Below, in pieces: positions 1 to 8,010 of a DNA stretch of 64,000 bases. Every line of letters starts with the position of its first letter. The first letter of the stretch is position 1. This stretch comes from Mycobacterium gordonae (GTDB lineage Bacteria > Actinomycetota > Actinomycetes > Mycobacteriales > Mycobacteriaceae), in assembly GCF_001417955.2 (NCBI RefSeq), contig NZ_LKTM01000057.1, positions 1 through 64,000 of the forward strand, read 5' to 3'. A program made the position numbers and the translations under genes. The notes below the pieces were generated by a model. That model worked only from the letters and a program-made list of their open reading frames with translations, was not told the origin of the DNA and made no database searches.

Positions 1-870
1 CAGCGGATTGGTGTAGGCGGCAGGGGCCGGCTCCATCCTGATGGTCGGAGTCACCGTCGTCGCGGTGAGCGCGCTGTGAGCGTCGCGCGCGAGTTCGATA
101 GCCGTGTCGTATCTGTCGCCCGGGTTCTTGGCCATGCCGCGCGCGATGACCATGTCCAGGCTCGCCGGAATGTCCGGATTGGTGTTGGACGCTCGCGGCG
201 GCGGTGCCATGCGGTGGCCGGTGATCTGCTCCTGCAGCGTGTCACCGGGAAACGGCGACTGAGCGGTCAGGCACTCGTAGAGCACGCAAGCCAGCGAGTA
301 GATGTCGGAGCGGGAGTCCACCGTTTCCGCGGTGAACCGTTCCGGGGCCATGTAGTGGTAGGTCCCGATGAAGTTCCCGGTCGCCGTCAGCGAGAGGTCG
401 TCCGCGGCGCGGGCGATGCCGAAGTCGATCAGGTACGCGAAGTCGTCGTGGTCGAGCAGGACGTTCGACGGCTTGACGTCGCGATGCAGGAGGCGCTCCC
501 GGTGCGCGGCGTGCAGGCCTTTGGCTACCTGGTCGATGATGGCTACCGCTCGGGCCGGCGACAGCGGTCCCTGGTTCAGGACCGCCTGCAGGTCGTAGCC
601 CTCGATCAGTCGCATGTCCACGAACAACCGGCCGTTGATCTCGCCGTAGGTGTGGATGGGGATCAGATGGGGGCTATTGAGCCGCGCGGTGGCGTGTGCC
701 TCGCGCCGGAAACGTTGCTGGAACACCTCGTCGTTGGAAACGGCGGAGGGCAGGATCTTCAGCGCAACGACACGGTCGGTGTCGGCGTCATAGGCGCGCC
801 ATACTTCGCCCATGCCGCCCCGGCCCATCAACTCGATGAGCCGGTATTTACCGAACGAAGTCTCCTGCAA
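1..870 (-). CDS. Transmembrane-type Ser/Thr protein kinase, C-terminus cut by window edge
   Basis: Only the N-terminal 290 codons are present and the reading frame is open to base 1. The translation shows a complete Hanks-type kinase domain: glycine loop GRGGMGEVW (about residues 16-24), VALK lysine near 38, HRDVKPSN catalytic loop and DFGIA magnesium loop, then a proline-containing juxtamembrane linker. The rest, probably a TM helix and an extracytoplasmic sensor as in mycobacterial Pkn proteins, lies outside. A stop codon just upstream limits the start to TTG codons at 873 or 870; TTG 870 has GGGAGG 5 nt upstream and is preferred. It resembles the kinase at 8884-10425 closely (shared FGKY, SDIYSLACVLYE-type segments), so the two are likely paralogues. 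The individual Pkn name cannot be assigned. Confidence 0.9.
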   Translation of the reverse strand, partial: MQETSFGKYRLIELMGRGGMGEVWRAYDADTDRVVALKILPSAVSNDEVFQQRFRREAHATARLNSPHLIPIHTYGEINGRLFVDMRLIEGYDLQAVLNQGPLSPARAVAIIDQVAKGLHAAHRERLLHRDVKPSNVLLDHDDFAYLIDFGIARAADDLSLTATGNFIGTYHYMAPERFTAETVDSRSDIYSLACVLYECLTAQSPFPGDTLQEQITGHRMAPPPRASNTNPDIPASLDMVIARGMAKNPGDRYDTAIELARDAHSALTATTVTPTIRMEPAPAAYTNPL

Positions 871-1045
871 CAACGCCTCCCACAACCGTCACCGCTGGCC
901 CGACTGTAACGCGAGCACCTGTGACCAGTCACAGCATTTCACCGGGCCCGCCGTCGCGCCAGGTTAGCTGCGCGTTTGCCGTCCGTTAACCATTCTGGCA
1001 AACCGCGCGCCGATCTTGGGTCCGCATGCCGCCTGGTGCTCATTC

Positions 1046-1071
1046 CTACCGTAGTAGTACATGGGTAGCAT
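1046..1071 (+). promoter_or_regulatory. Leaderless promoter and possible operator of mazEF
   Basis: A TAGCAT -10 box (1066-1071) lies 7 nt before the mazE ATG at 1079, so the transcript probably starts at the start codon. CTACC (1046-1050) and GGTAG (1064-1068) form an inverted repeat over the promoter, a plausible site for autoregulation by the MazE ribbon-helix-helix protein. The operator role is inferred. Confidence 0.45.
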
Positions 1072-1078
1072 CGATGGG

Positions 1079-1306
1079 ATGAAGTTGAGTGTCAGCCTGT
1101 CCGAGGACGATGTCCGCGTGTTGGACGAGTACATGCAACGGACGGGGTTGCCTTCGCGATCAGCCGCGGTACAGCGGGCGATTCGCATGCTGCGCCACCC
1201 GTCGCTCGAAGAGGACTACGGCAAAGCCTGGGCGGAGTGGTCGACGGGCGACAGCAACCTCTGGGATGACGCCACCGGGGACGGGCTGGGCGATGCTGCG
1301 CGGTGA
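1079..1306 (+). CDS. mazE9: MazE9-like antitoxin (ribbon-helix-helix)
   Basis: A 75-residue protein starting [12 protein letters not shown] with a ribbon-helix-helix N-terminus (strand KLSVSL, then helices around DVRVLDEYM and [10 protein letters not shown]) and an acidic, Trp-rich C-terminal tail ([10 protein letters not shown]) typical of toxin-binding segments. It matches my memory of M. tuberculosis MazE9 (Rv2801A) closely. An in-frame ATG at 1061 exists, but the -10 box lies inside that extension and the family starts at MKLSVSL, so 1079 is chosen. The stop overlaps the toxin start by 14 nt, the usual translational coupling of type II modules. It should neutralise MazF and repress the operon. 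Confidence 0.88.
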   Translation: MKLSVSLSEDDVRVLDEYMQRTGLPSRSAAVQRAIRMLRHPSLEEDYGKAWAEWSTGDSNLWDDATGDGLGDAAR

Positions 1307-1640
1307 GGTTTGGCAGGTCGACTTCAACCCATCTCGCGGCAGCGAAACCAACAAGATTCGTCCCGCAGTCGTGGTCAGCAACGATCGGGCCAACGCGACC
1401 GCATCCCGACTGGGGCGTGGGGTTGTGACCGTCGTGCCGGTGACGAGCAATGTCGCCAGCGTCTATCCGTTCCAGGTCCTGCTGACCGCCGGCGGAACGG
1501 GTTTGACGGTCGATTCGAAGGCGCAGGCCGAGCAGATCAGATCCGTTGCGGCCGAACGGTTCCGGCGTCGGCTCGGCCGCATCTCCGCGACCGAGCTTTC
1601 GCAACTCGACGATGCGCTCCGACTGCACCTCGACTTGTGA
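1293..1640 (+). CDS. mazF9: MazF9-like mRNA interferase toxin
   Basis: 115 residues of the MazF/PemK fold: N-terminal [16 protein letters not shown], then [13 protein letters not shown] and VTVVPVTSN, the conserved strands around the RNA-binding groove, and a C-terminal [11 protein letters not shown] segment. These match MazF9 (Rv2801c) nearly block for block. The ATG at 1293 lies inside the 3' end of mazE. The expected activity is sequence-specific single-strand RNA cleavage, held in check by the antitoxin. No truncation is visible, so the module looks functional. It is followed by a palindrome (1651-1710) that separates it from the convergent gene at 1716. Confidence 0.9.
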   Translation: MLRGEVWQVDFNPSRGSETNKIRPAVVVSNDRANATASRLGRGVVTVVPVTSNVASVYPFQVLLTAGGTGLTVDSKAQAEQIRSVAAERFRRRLGRISATELSQLDDALRLHLDL

Positions 1641-1650
1641 CCGTCGACCC

Positions 1651-1710
1651 GCGATCAGTCACAAACTCGCACATTGAGGCGCGAAATTGTGCGAGTTAGT
1701 GTCTGCTCGC
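1651..1710. repeat. Long intergenic inverted repeat, diverged member of the GAGCAGAC family
   Basis: Arms 1651-1673 and 1688-1710 pair at about 20 of 23 positions around a 14-nt loop. The outer right arm reads TGTCTGCTCGC, as in the elements at 2167, 27512, 34402 and 46029. It fills the gap between mazF (+) and the convergent gene at 1716 (-). No U-tract follows either arm. Confidence 0.75.
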
Positions 1711-1715
1711 GAGGG

Positions 1716-2129
1716 TTAGCCGAGCTTGAACGCGTCGCGGGAGACCTCGAAGAAGTGCCCGCTGCTGCTGTCAGTGCACTTCACGCCGGACTCCTGGCTG
1801 ATACAGCTGAGGGTTCCGGCCGACGCGGTCTGGCCGTAGTTCAGGGTCCGTTCGCCAGGTACGGCCAACGTGTCGCCGTGGCAATGAATCGCAGCGGGCT
1901 TGCCTACGTCGAGAACGAAGCGGTTGCCCCACGCGATGTGCTGGGCACACTCCGGCGGTGGCGGCGGGGTGTAGGTGTACTCGTTGATATCGCACGCCGC
2001 GCCGGAGCTGTCCAGTGTGCAGACGATGTTGCCCGACGGGGTGCGGAAGTTCTGCGGGTCGGCGTGGGCCGTGGCGGGAAGCGCGAGTGCGGCTGCGGCC
2101 GCAACAGGCGCGAGCATGAGGATTCGCAT
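1716..2129 (-). CDS. Secreted DUF6636-like protein
   Basis: 137 residues with a clear Sec signal peptide (MRILMLAPVAAAAALALPA, cleavage after about THA). The mature part carries FRTPSGNIVC, a PPPPPEC segment, HCHGDTLAVPG, LNYGQ and C-terminal SSGHFFEVSRDAFKLG. Paired cysteines suggest disulfides outside the membrane. This is the pattern of the mycobacterial secreted family now called DUF6636, whose function is unknown. The gene at 5648 is a paralogue sharing SPSGNI, FGQ and GHFF. The large cyclase/LuxR regulator lies upstream on the same strand, with a palindrome between them. Confidence 0.82.
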   Translation of the reverse strand: MRILMLAPVAAAAALALPATAHADPQNFRTPSGNIVCTLDSSGAACDINEYTYTPPPPPECAQHIAWGNRFVLDVGKPAAIHCHGDTLAVPGERTLNYGQTASAGTLSCISQESGVKCTDSSSGHFFEVSRDAFKLG

Positions 2130-2166
2130 GGTGTGGTCTTAGCACCTTCCGCGCGGCCCTACCCGC

Positions 2167-2224
2167 CGAACAGACGCGAAATCACCCTGGAACGGACGCT
2201 CCACGGTGATTTTGCGTCTGCTCG
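2167..2224. repeat. Intergenic palindrome, GAGCAGACGCAAA family
   Basis: Arms 2167-2186 and 2205-2224 match at 18 of 20 positions. It sits 6 nt beyond the stop of the cyclase/LuxR gene (minus strand), upstream of the DUF6636-like gene. It may act as a terminator or mRNA-stabilising hairpin, but there is no U-tract. Confidence 0.8.
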
Positions 2225-2230
2225 CCCCGA

Positions 2231-5200
2231 TTAACGACCCGCTTGCTGGGCGAGTTGGACACGCGACGTCACCCCGAGCTTGGCGTACACATGCGTCAGG
2301 TGGGTCTGCACCGTCCTCGGTGAGATGAACAGCCGGGCACCGATGTCCTTGTTGCCCAGCCCTTCCTGAACCAGGCGCACTACATCGAGCTCCATCGGCG
2401 TCAACGACCTCCAACCGGTCGACGGGCGTCTGCGCTCGCCGCGTCCGCGTTGGGCGTACGCGATCGCCTCGTCGATCGACAGCGCGGCGCCCTCCGCCCA
2501 CCAGGTGTCAAAGTCCTCGGGCGGCAGCGCCTCCCGTGCCGAGGCCACCGCAGTGTCGTAGTCGGCCTGGTACATGGGTAAGCGCGGGTGCCCGATGCGT
2601 CGACGCTGCGCGTCGGCGGCACCGAGCAGGCGCACCGCGTACGCGTGATTTGATTCGGCGGCCGCAAGGGTGGCGAGGCACTCCAGAATATCGTCCACCC
2701 GTATGAAGGCCTGGGTATTCGCGGCAACGGTCAGGGCTTCCTGGGCGTCGTGTTCGGCCTGTTCTGGTTCACCTTGTGCCAGAGCAACATTGGCTCGGGC
2801 CAACAAGGCCAGCATGCGATAGCAGCCCGGCACTACCGCCAAGGTTTCGTCCGCCGAGCGCCGGGCGGCCTCCAGATCCCCGCACGCTTGCAACGCTTCA
2901 GCCATCGGAGTGATGCATTTGGTGAACAATTCGCGCATCGGATTGCTCTGCCGATAAGCCATTTCGGCCGCAGTCCGGGCCGCCGCGGCGTCGCCGGCCG
3001 CGAGGGCGCCAGAGGCCAATACCGCATACATCGCGTCGTCGAAGAAGGCACCCATCGCGGCGGCTATTTCCAACGCAGTCTGGGCGGCCGCGTGAGACGC
3101 TTCCGGCTGGCCGTGGTAGGCCAGCGCCTGACCGAGGGTGACATAGCCGAAAACCGCCATGGTCGAGTCTCCGTCGGTCTCGGCTTCGCCGATCATGGAC
3201 TCGGCGATTGCGATACCACGGGCGGGGTCGCCGTGCAGTGTCACGGCGATGCACTGCCATGCACGGCAATTCTGGGAGAAGAACTTGTCGCCGATGGCAT
3301 CGGCGAGTTGACGTCCTTGTTCGTTCGCCGGGATGGCCACACCCGGTTCACCTGCCATCACGGCGGCGACCCCCTGGCAGCTGAAGATCTCGCACAGACT
3401 CCATTGATCGTGGGCTGCGCGAGCCAGTTCGACCGCTTCGGTGAGGTAGGGCTCGGCGGTGCCCGGTGCGTAGATCGCGATCAGTCCGCATGCGATCAGG
3501 GCTTTTCTGAGCAATGCGGGATCGCCGATGTCGCGCGCGACCGCCAGCGCCTCCTGCGCTCGACCGAGCTCCACCGGGAAACCGACGAAGCCAGCCAGAA
3601 TGGCGTACCGTGCCACTGCGCCCACCCACACCGCGGGTGCCAGTCGGGAGCGGTCCTCAGCCAGAATTGCGGACAACCCGAACAGCGCCTCCTGAACACG
3701 GCCGCCCCGTAACCATAACGGCCGCAACGACAGTAGGATTTGCAGCGCCGTCTCCAGCTCCCCGTTCTCCCGACTCCACGCGAAAGCGGCTCGCAGATTG
3801 TCGATTTCGACCTTGGCCCAAGCCAACAGCTGCTCATCGTAGGCGTGGCCTCGCGCCTCCTTCGCGGCTGCGGTCTGCGCGTAGTAGTCACGGTGCCGGG
3901 TGCGCACCCGGTCGGCCTCGCCGGATTCGCCGAGCTTCTCCTGGGCGTACTGACGCACCGTCTCCAGCAACCGGTATCGCATTCCGTCGCCGGTGTCATC
4001 GGCGACGACCAGTGACTTGTCGACCAGCAAGCTCAGTTGGTCTATTAATTGGTAGCTTTCGACTTCGTTGCCGGCGCCGACGGCCGCGGCGGCGTCGAGG
4101 TCGAATCCGCCGGCGAAGGCCGCCAGCCGTCGAAACAGCACCTGCTCGGGTTCGGTGAGCAGCGCATGGGACCAGTCGACCGAGGCGCGCAGGGTCTGCT
4201 GTCGGCGCACGGCGGTGCGCGCGCCGCCGGTCAGCAGCCGGAACCGGTCGTGCAGGCTGTCGGCGATCTGCTGCAGCGACAACGCCCGAATCCGAGCCGC
4301 GGCCAGCTCGATCGCCAACGGCATGCCATCCAGGCGGGTGCAGATGTCTTCGACAAGTCGGCGGTTCTGTTCGCCCACAACGAAATCCGGGCGCACGTGC
4401 CGCGCCCGATCTTCGAACAGCTCGACGGCCCCGTCGGCGATGGTGAGTGAGGGCACCCGCCAGCCCAGCTCGCCGGGAACGCCCAGTGGTTCACGGCTAG
4501 TGGTCAGAATGGTCAACTGCCTGCATACCGTCAGCAACTCGGCGACCAGAATCCCGCACGCATCGAGCAGATGCTCGCAGTTGTCGAGGATAAGCAGCAC
4601 GTGCTTGTCCGCAATGAATCTCACCAGCAAGTCCACGTGGGAGCATCCAGGTTGGTCGGTCAGTCCCAGGGTGCGCGCCACGGTGACCGGCGCGACGAGC
4701 GGATTGGTGACGGGGGACAGGTCGACGTACCACAGCCCGTCGCCGAATTCGGCGGTCAGGCCGGCCGCGACCTCGACCGCGAGACGGGTCTTGCCGGCAC
4801 CCCCGGCGCCGGTCAGGGAAACCAACCGATTGCTCGTGACGAGCTGGTGCAGCTCCGTCATCTCGGTTGCGCGCCCGACGAAACTCGTCAGTTGAGCCGG
4901 AAGATTGTGCGCGGCAACGGCGGTGCGTACCCGCAGCGGTGGGAACTCGTTGCGCAAGTCGGGGTGGCACAGCTGCACGACGCGTTCGGGGCGCGGCACG
5001 CCGCGCAACGGGTAATTGCCCAGATCGGTGAACCACACGCCGTCGGGCAGGCGGTCCATCACCAGCGACTCGGTCACGCCCGACAACACGGTCTGGCCGC
5101 CGTGGGCGAGGTCGCGTAGCCGGGCGGTGCGGTTGATGGTGGGGCCCGCGTAGTTGGCGTCGTCGCGCAGTTGGATCTCGCCGGTGTGGATGCCGATGCG

Positions 5201-5470
5201 CACCCGGATCGGGGCCAGCGGAGCCCGCTGTATGGCCAGCGCGCAAGCCACAGCGTCGGAGGCGCGGGCGAAGGCGGCGACGAAGCTGTCGCCCTCGCCC
5301 TGTTCGAGCGGGCGCACCCCGTCGTGGGTGGCGATGGTCTGGTTGACGGTGCGGTTGAGCTGGGCCAGCGCAGCTGTCATCTGCTCGGGCTGGGTTTCCC
5401 ACAACCGGGTGGAGCCTTCCACGTCGGCAAGCAGCAGCGTCACCGTGCCGGTCGGCAGCAACTCGCTCAT
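2231..5470 (-). CDS. Class III adenylate cyclase - AAA/NB-ARC ATPase - LuxR regulator (Rv0386-like)
   Basis: About 1079 residues in three parts. Part 1 is a class III cyclase domain (about 1-175): TVTLLLADVEGSTRLW with the first metal Asp, GEGDSFVAAF with the second, and the Asn/Arg pair in INRTAR. Part 2 is a signalling ATPase with Walker A GAGGAGKT (about 221-228) and NCEHLL Walker B-type motif, followed by helical TPR-like repeats. Part 3 is a C-terminal LuxR HTH (NKDIGARLFISPRTVQTHL). With the ATG at 5470 the substrate-selecting residues fall at Gln57 and Asn106, the unusual pair known for M. tuberculosis Rv0386, which supports this start over the ATG at 5509. It probably couples cAMP synthesis or ligand sensing to DNA binding. 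Target genes are unknown. Confidence 0.88.
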   Translation of the reverse strand: MSELLPTGTVTLLLADVEGSTRLWETQPEQMTAALAQLNRTVNQTIATHDGVRPLEQGEGDSFVAAFARASDAVACALAIQRAPLAPIRVRIGIHTGEIQLRDDANYAGPTINRTARLRDLAHGGQTVLSGVTESLVMDRLPDGVWFTDLGNYPLRGVPRPERVVQLCHPDLRNEFPPLRVRTAVAAHNLPAQLTSFVGRATEMTELHQLVTSNRLVSLTGAGGAGKTRLAVEVAAGLTAEFGDGLWYVDLSPVTNPLVAPVTVARTLGLTDQPGCSHVDLLVRFIADKHVLLILDNCEHLLDACGILVAELLTVCRQLTILTTSREPLGVPGELGWRVPSLTIADGAVELFEDRARHVRPDFVVGEQNRRLVEDICTRLDGMPLAIELAAARIRALSLQQIADSLHDRFRLLTGGARTAVRRQQTLRASVDWSHALLTEPEQVLFRRLAAFAGGFDLDAAAAVGAGNEVESYQLIDQLSLLVDKSLVVADDTGDGMRYRLLETVRQYAQEKLGESGEADRVRTRHRDYYAQTAAAKEARGHAYDEQLLAWAKVEIDNLRAAFAWSRENGELETALQILLSLRPLWLRGGRVQEALFGLSAILAEDRSRLAPAVWVGAVARYAILAGFVGFPVELGRAQEALAVARDIGDPALLRKALIACGLIAIYAPGTAEPYLTEAVELARAAHDQWSLCEIFSCQGVAAVMAGEPGVAIPANEQGRQLADAIGDKFFSQNCRAWQCIAVTLHGDPARGIAIAESMIGEAETDGDSTMAVFGYVTLGQALAYHGQPEASHAAAQTALEIAAAMGAFFDDAMYAVLASGALAAGDAAAARTAAEMAYRQSNPMRELFTKCITPMAEALQACGDLEAARRSADETLAVVPGCYRMLALLARANVALAQGEPEQAEHDAQEALTVAANTQAFIRVDDILECLATLAAAESNHAYAVRLLGAADAQRRRIGHPRLPMYQADYDTAVASAREALPPEDFDTWWAEGAALSIDEAIAYAQRGRGERRRPSTGWRSLTPMELDVVRLVQEGLGNKDIGARLFISPRTVQTHLTHVYAKLGVTSRVQLAQQAGR

Positions 5471-5647
5471 GCCCAAATCGTTCCAGGTCAGCTCCACGTT
5501 TTGGCTCATGTTAGCCAGGATCGTCGCTCGTGCCGCTCACTACATCGGCGCAATCGCGCAGAAACGCCGCACGCATCGCGTAGATGTTGGGATCGGTAGC
5601 GAGCCGGACCACATTGACTGGCCGAGCCCGATGACAGGAGTGGCCGT

Positions 5648-6097
5648 ATGAAGAGGTTCACCACGCTGGCGCTTGCCGCTGTCGCGACGACGATCGCCGC
5701 GCCGGGGACGGCGCAGGCCGACGCCGGGTACGAGTTCCAGTCACCGTCGGGAAACATCCGCTGCATGATGTACACCTCGTTAGGGGCCGACAGACCACAT
5801 GCCTTGTGCGAGATCACCGATCACACCTGGGTGGCACCGGCCCAGTCGATTTGGGGCTGCCCGTTGGCGCCGACCGCAAATCAGTTCCGGCTCAACGAGG
5901 GCGAACAACCCGGCTTTGCCTGCGCGACTCAGCACATGCCCCCGAGCGACCGGCCGGTGCTCGACTTCGGCCAATCCCGGACCACCGGTGCCCTCACGTG
6001 CGAGAGCGAGCATCCGGGATCACCTGCCGCGACGCCGGCACGGGTCACTTCTTCCGGGTGTCGCAGGAATCCTACGAGGTGGGCTGAGGCCGGATGA
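5648..6097 (+). CDS. DUF6636-like secreted protein, frameshifted near its 3' end
   Basis: The N-terminus has a Sec signal peptide (cleavage near GTAQA) and the family blocks FQSPSGNIRC, WGCPLAP, LDFGQS and TGALTC, matching the gene at 1716-2129. After about base 6010 the frame leaves the family and runs on to 6097. In the -1 frame the expected ending SGITCRDAGTGHFFRVS appears and stops at 6087. One missing base around 6010-6018 explains both. The original product was therefore probably about 147 residues ending at 6087. This could be a real inactivating mutation or a sequence error. An AGGAG ribosome site lies 7 nt before the ATG. Confidence 0.72.
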   Translation: MKRFTTLALAAVATTIAAPGTAQADAGYEFQSPSGNIRCMMYTSLGADRPHALCEITDHTWVAPAQSIWGCPLAPTANQFRLNEGEQPGFACATQHMPPSDRPVLDFGQSRTTGALTCESEHPGSPAATPARVTSSGCRRNPTRWAEAG

Positions 6098-6873
6098 TGT
6101 CGCGCCGACTGGTCGCCGTTCTCGCCGTGCTGGTGTGTGCGGCCTGTTCGGCACACCACCCTGTGTCGCGACCCACCGTGACGGGGGCTGCAGGACCGAA
6201 AACCGTGCAGCAGCTCTGCGATGCGCAGACGTGGCCCCGCCCGGTGCCGAATGTTGTTGGGCGCCTTCTGTATCAGGCCAAGGATGGGGCCCTGGAGTGC
6301 TACCAGCTCAAGGCGGTGGCGCCGGATGGCCACGACCCCCTCAACCGTCCGGCCCGGCCCGCCGAAAAGACGTACCGCATCGTCGCGGTATCGCCCGCGA
6401 CCGGAACGCCGGTCGGCCGCCACGATGCGGTGACGGTCGAGCTTGCCGAAATAGACCCGACGGAACCGCCGGCATTCCGGCCGTGCGACTGGGTGAGCGC
6501 GACCGAGGCCGCAGGCATCATGGGCGGCCCGGTGAACGCAGAACCGTTAGGCGCCGAACCCGGCTCAGTCGATATCGCCTGCATCTACGACAAGCCACAC
6601 GACGTCGGCGATGGTGTGGAAGTCGACCTGCAGACCTCGGGTGCGTTCGCCGTCGACGCGTCATCCGAGTTCGCGCTGGCCACCGGAACCGGCGAAGCGG
6701 TCGACGGCATCGGGCTCAAGGCCGCCTGCGTTGATGAACTGACCACCACGCCGCCGTCCACCACGCTGGTGGTCTTGCTGAGTGGCGAACGGATACTCCG
6801 GGTCACCCAGGGGTTCGGCTCGTGCGCAAACCTGAAACGGTTCGCGCAAGTTGCGATCGGGCGGATCGACTGA
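6094..6873 (+). CDS. Probable lipoprotein with PASTA-like and DUF3558-like segments
   Basis: 259 residues. The N-terminus MMSRRLVAVLAVLVCAAC is a lipoprotein-type signal with Cys18 as the likely lipidation site (the -3 residue is Cys, slightly atypical). Residues about 45-115 (VPNVVG ... VSPATGTPVGRHDAVTVELA) look like a PASTA-type module. The C-terminal half has FRPCDWVSATEAAGIMGG and later cysteines as in DUF3558-like mycobacterial lipoproteins. It starts 6 nt after the ancestral stop of the frameshifted DUF6636-like gene, so both were probably co-transcribed. It is likely exported and anchored on the outer face of the membrane; its role is unknown. Confidence 0.75.
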   Translation: MMSRRLVAVLAVLVCAACSAHHPVSRPTVTGAAGPKTVQQLCDAQTWPRPVPNVVGRLLYQAKDGALECYQLKAVAPDGHDPLNRPARPAEKTYRIVAVSPATGTPVGRHDAVTVELAEIDPTEPPAFRPCDWVSATEAAGIMGGPVNAEPLGAEPGSVDIACIYDKPHDVGDGVEVDLQTSGAFAVDASSEFALATGTGEAVDGIGLKAACVDELTTTPPSTTLVVLLSGERILRVTQGFGSCANLKRFAQVAIGRID

Positions 6874-6891
6874 GTTGTCGGTGGCCCGCAG

Positions 6892-6897
6892 TAGTTT
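6892..6897 (+). promoter_or_regulatory. TANNNT -10 box, leaderless start at 6905
   Basis: TAGTTT lies 7 nt before the ATG at 6905, the spacing of leaderless mycobacterial promoters. It supports 6905 over upstream in-frame starts that overlap the previous gene. Confidence 0.45.
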
Positions 6898-6904
6898 GCG
6901 TCGC

Positions 6905-7192
6905 ATGGAGCGCGGTGGTTTCGGCGCGGTGTTCGGCCTACTGCTGGTCATCGGCCTCATTATCAAATTCATCTGGTGGATCCTGGGCGCGGCAGCCCTG
7001 GTCGGCCTCTTCTTCCTGGCCCGGGCCATCGCCCGTTGGTACACCGAACGCGAGGCCGAGTACGCCCGCTACCGCGACGCTGTGGCCGCGCGCGCCGACC
7101 AGCAGCACCGCTGGGTGCTGCGGGGCGACGACCGCGGTATCTACGGCGTCGAGGGAGCCAAGCTGATGCGCCAGGTGCGCCGCCACAGGTGA
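6905..7192 (+). CDS. Small membrane protein of unknown function
   Basis: 95 residues, starting MERGGFGAVFGLL. One long hydrophobic stretch, possibly two short TM helices, covers about residues 8-42, followed by a charged cytoplasmic-type tail rich in Arg/Glu (REAEYARYRDAVAARAD, then QQHRWVLRGDDRGIYG). The tail pattern is common in actinobacterial membrane-anchored adaptor-like proteins, but I do not recognise a named family. It lies between the lipoprotein and the amidase on the same strand. Confidence 0.65.
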   Translation: MERGGFGAVFGLLLVIGLIIKFIWWILGAAALVGLFFLARAIARWYTEREAEYARYRDAVAARADQQHRWVLRGDDRGIYGVEGAKLMRQVRRHR

Positions 7193-7229
7193 AGGGCGCC
7201 AAGCCGGCCCGGGTTGTTACCATCGCGCG

Positions 7230-7979
7230 GTGAGCCGATTTTCCAGGCGCGACGTGCTGAAATGCGCCGCCGCAGCACCGATCCTGCTGGCCGCGATGGT
7301 CACCGTCCCGCCCGCCTCCGCCGCCGGTATCGCCGGAATGAGCGTCTTCCTAGACCCGGGCCACAACGCCGTCGCCGACGCGTCGATCAACCAGCAGGTG
7401 CCCAACGGCCGGGGCGGTACCAAGCCGTGCAATACCTCGGGCACCGCGGCCGGCGACGGCTACCCCGAGCACGCGTTCACCTGGGACGTCACCAACCTGG
7501 TCGCGGCTCAACTGCAGAACCTGGGCGTCACGACCGCGCTGTCCAGACCCGACGACGGCTCCGTCGGCCCCTGCATCGACGAGCGCGCCGCCCGCGCCAA
7601 CGCGATGCACCCGGATGCGATCGTCAGCATCCACGCCGACGGCGGACCCGCCTCCGGACACGGATTTCACGTCAACTACTCCAGCCCGCCACTGAACGAC
7701 GCCCAATCCGGCGGTGCCATGCAACTCGCCAACGCGATGCGGTCCGCACTGATCTCCGCCGGCTTTCAACCGTCGAACTACATCGGCTCCGACGGCCTCT
7801 ACGGTCGCGCCGACCTCGCCGGGCTCAACCTGGCCCAATACCCGGCCGTGCTCGTCGAACTCGGCAACATGAAGAACGCCGAGGACGCCGCCCAGATCGA
7901 AAGTGCCGACGGCCGAGCGAAATACGCGTCCGCCGTGACCCAAGGGATCGTCGCCTATCTCCAAGCCAAGGCGGGCTAG
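7230..7979 (+). CDS. ami1: N-acetylmuramoyl-L-alanine amidase, zinc-dependent (Rv3717/Ami1-like)
   Basis: 249 residues of the Amidase_3 fold. It should cleave the bond between MurNAc and L-Ala of peptidoglycan in the cell wall space. The zinc ligands are visible: His in LDPGHNA, Glu in YPEHAF and His in SIHADGG; the catalytic Glu is in VELGNMKN. The N-terminus MSRFSRRDVLKCAAAAP combines a twin-arginine motif (SRRDVLK) with a hydrophobic core ending near PASA, so export may be by Tat. Two Cys (KPCNTS, GPCIDE) could form the disulfide known for this enzyme. The start is GTG. The length and motif order match M. tuberculosis Rv3717. Confidence 0.9.
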   Translation: MSRFSRRDVLKCAAAAPILLAAMVTVPPASAAGIAGMSVFLDPGHNAVADASINQQVPNGRGGTKPCNTSGTAAGDGYPEHAFTWDVTNLVAAQLQNLGVTTALSRPDDGSVGPCIDERAARANAMHPDAIVSIHADGGPASGHGFHVNYSSPPLNDAQSGGAMQLANAMRSALISAGFQPSNYIGSDGLYGRADLAGLNLAQYPAVLVELGNMKNAEDAAQIESADGRAKYASAVTQGIVAYLQAKAG

Positions 7980-8010
7980 CCTCCGCACCGCGATCGCGGT
8001 CTTCGCAACA

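Noticed and set aside
5471..5509. Upstream ATG of the cyclase-LuxR gene
   Set aside because: The known residue numbering of Rv0386 fits the downstream ATG at 5470 and neither start has a strong ribosome site.
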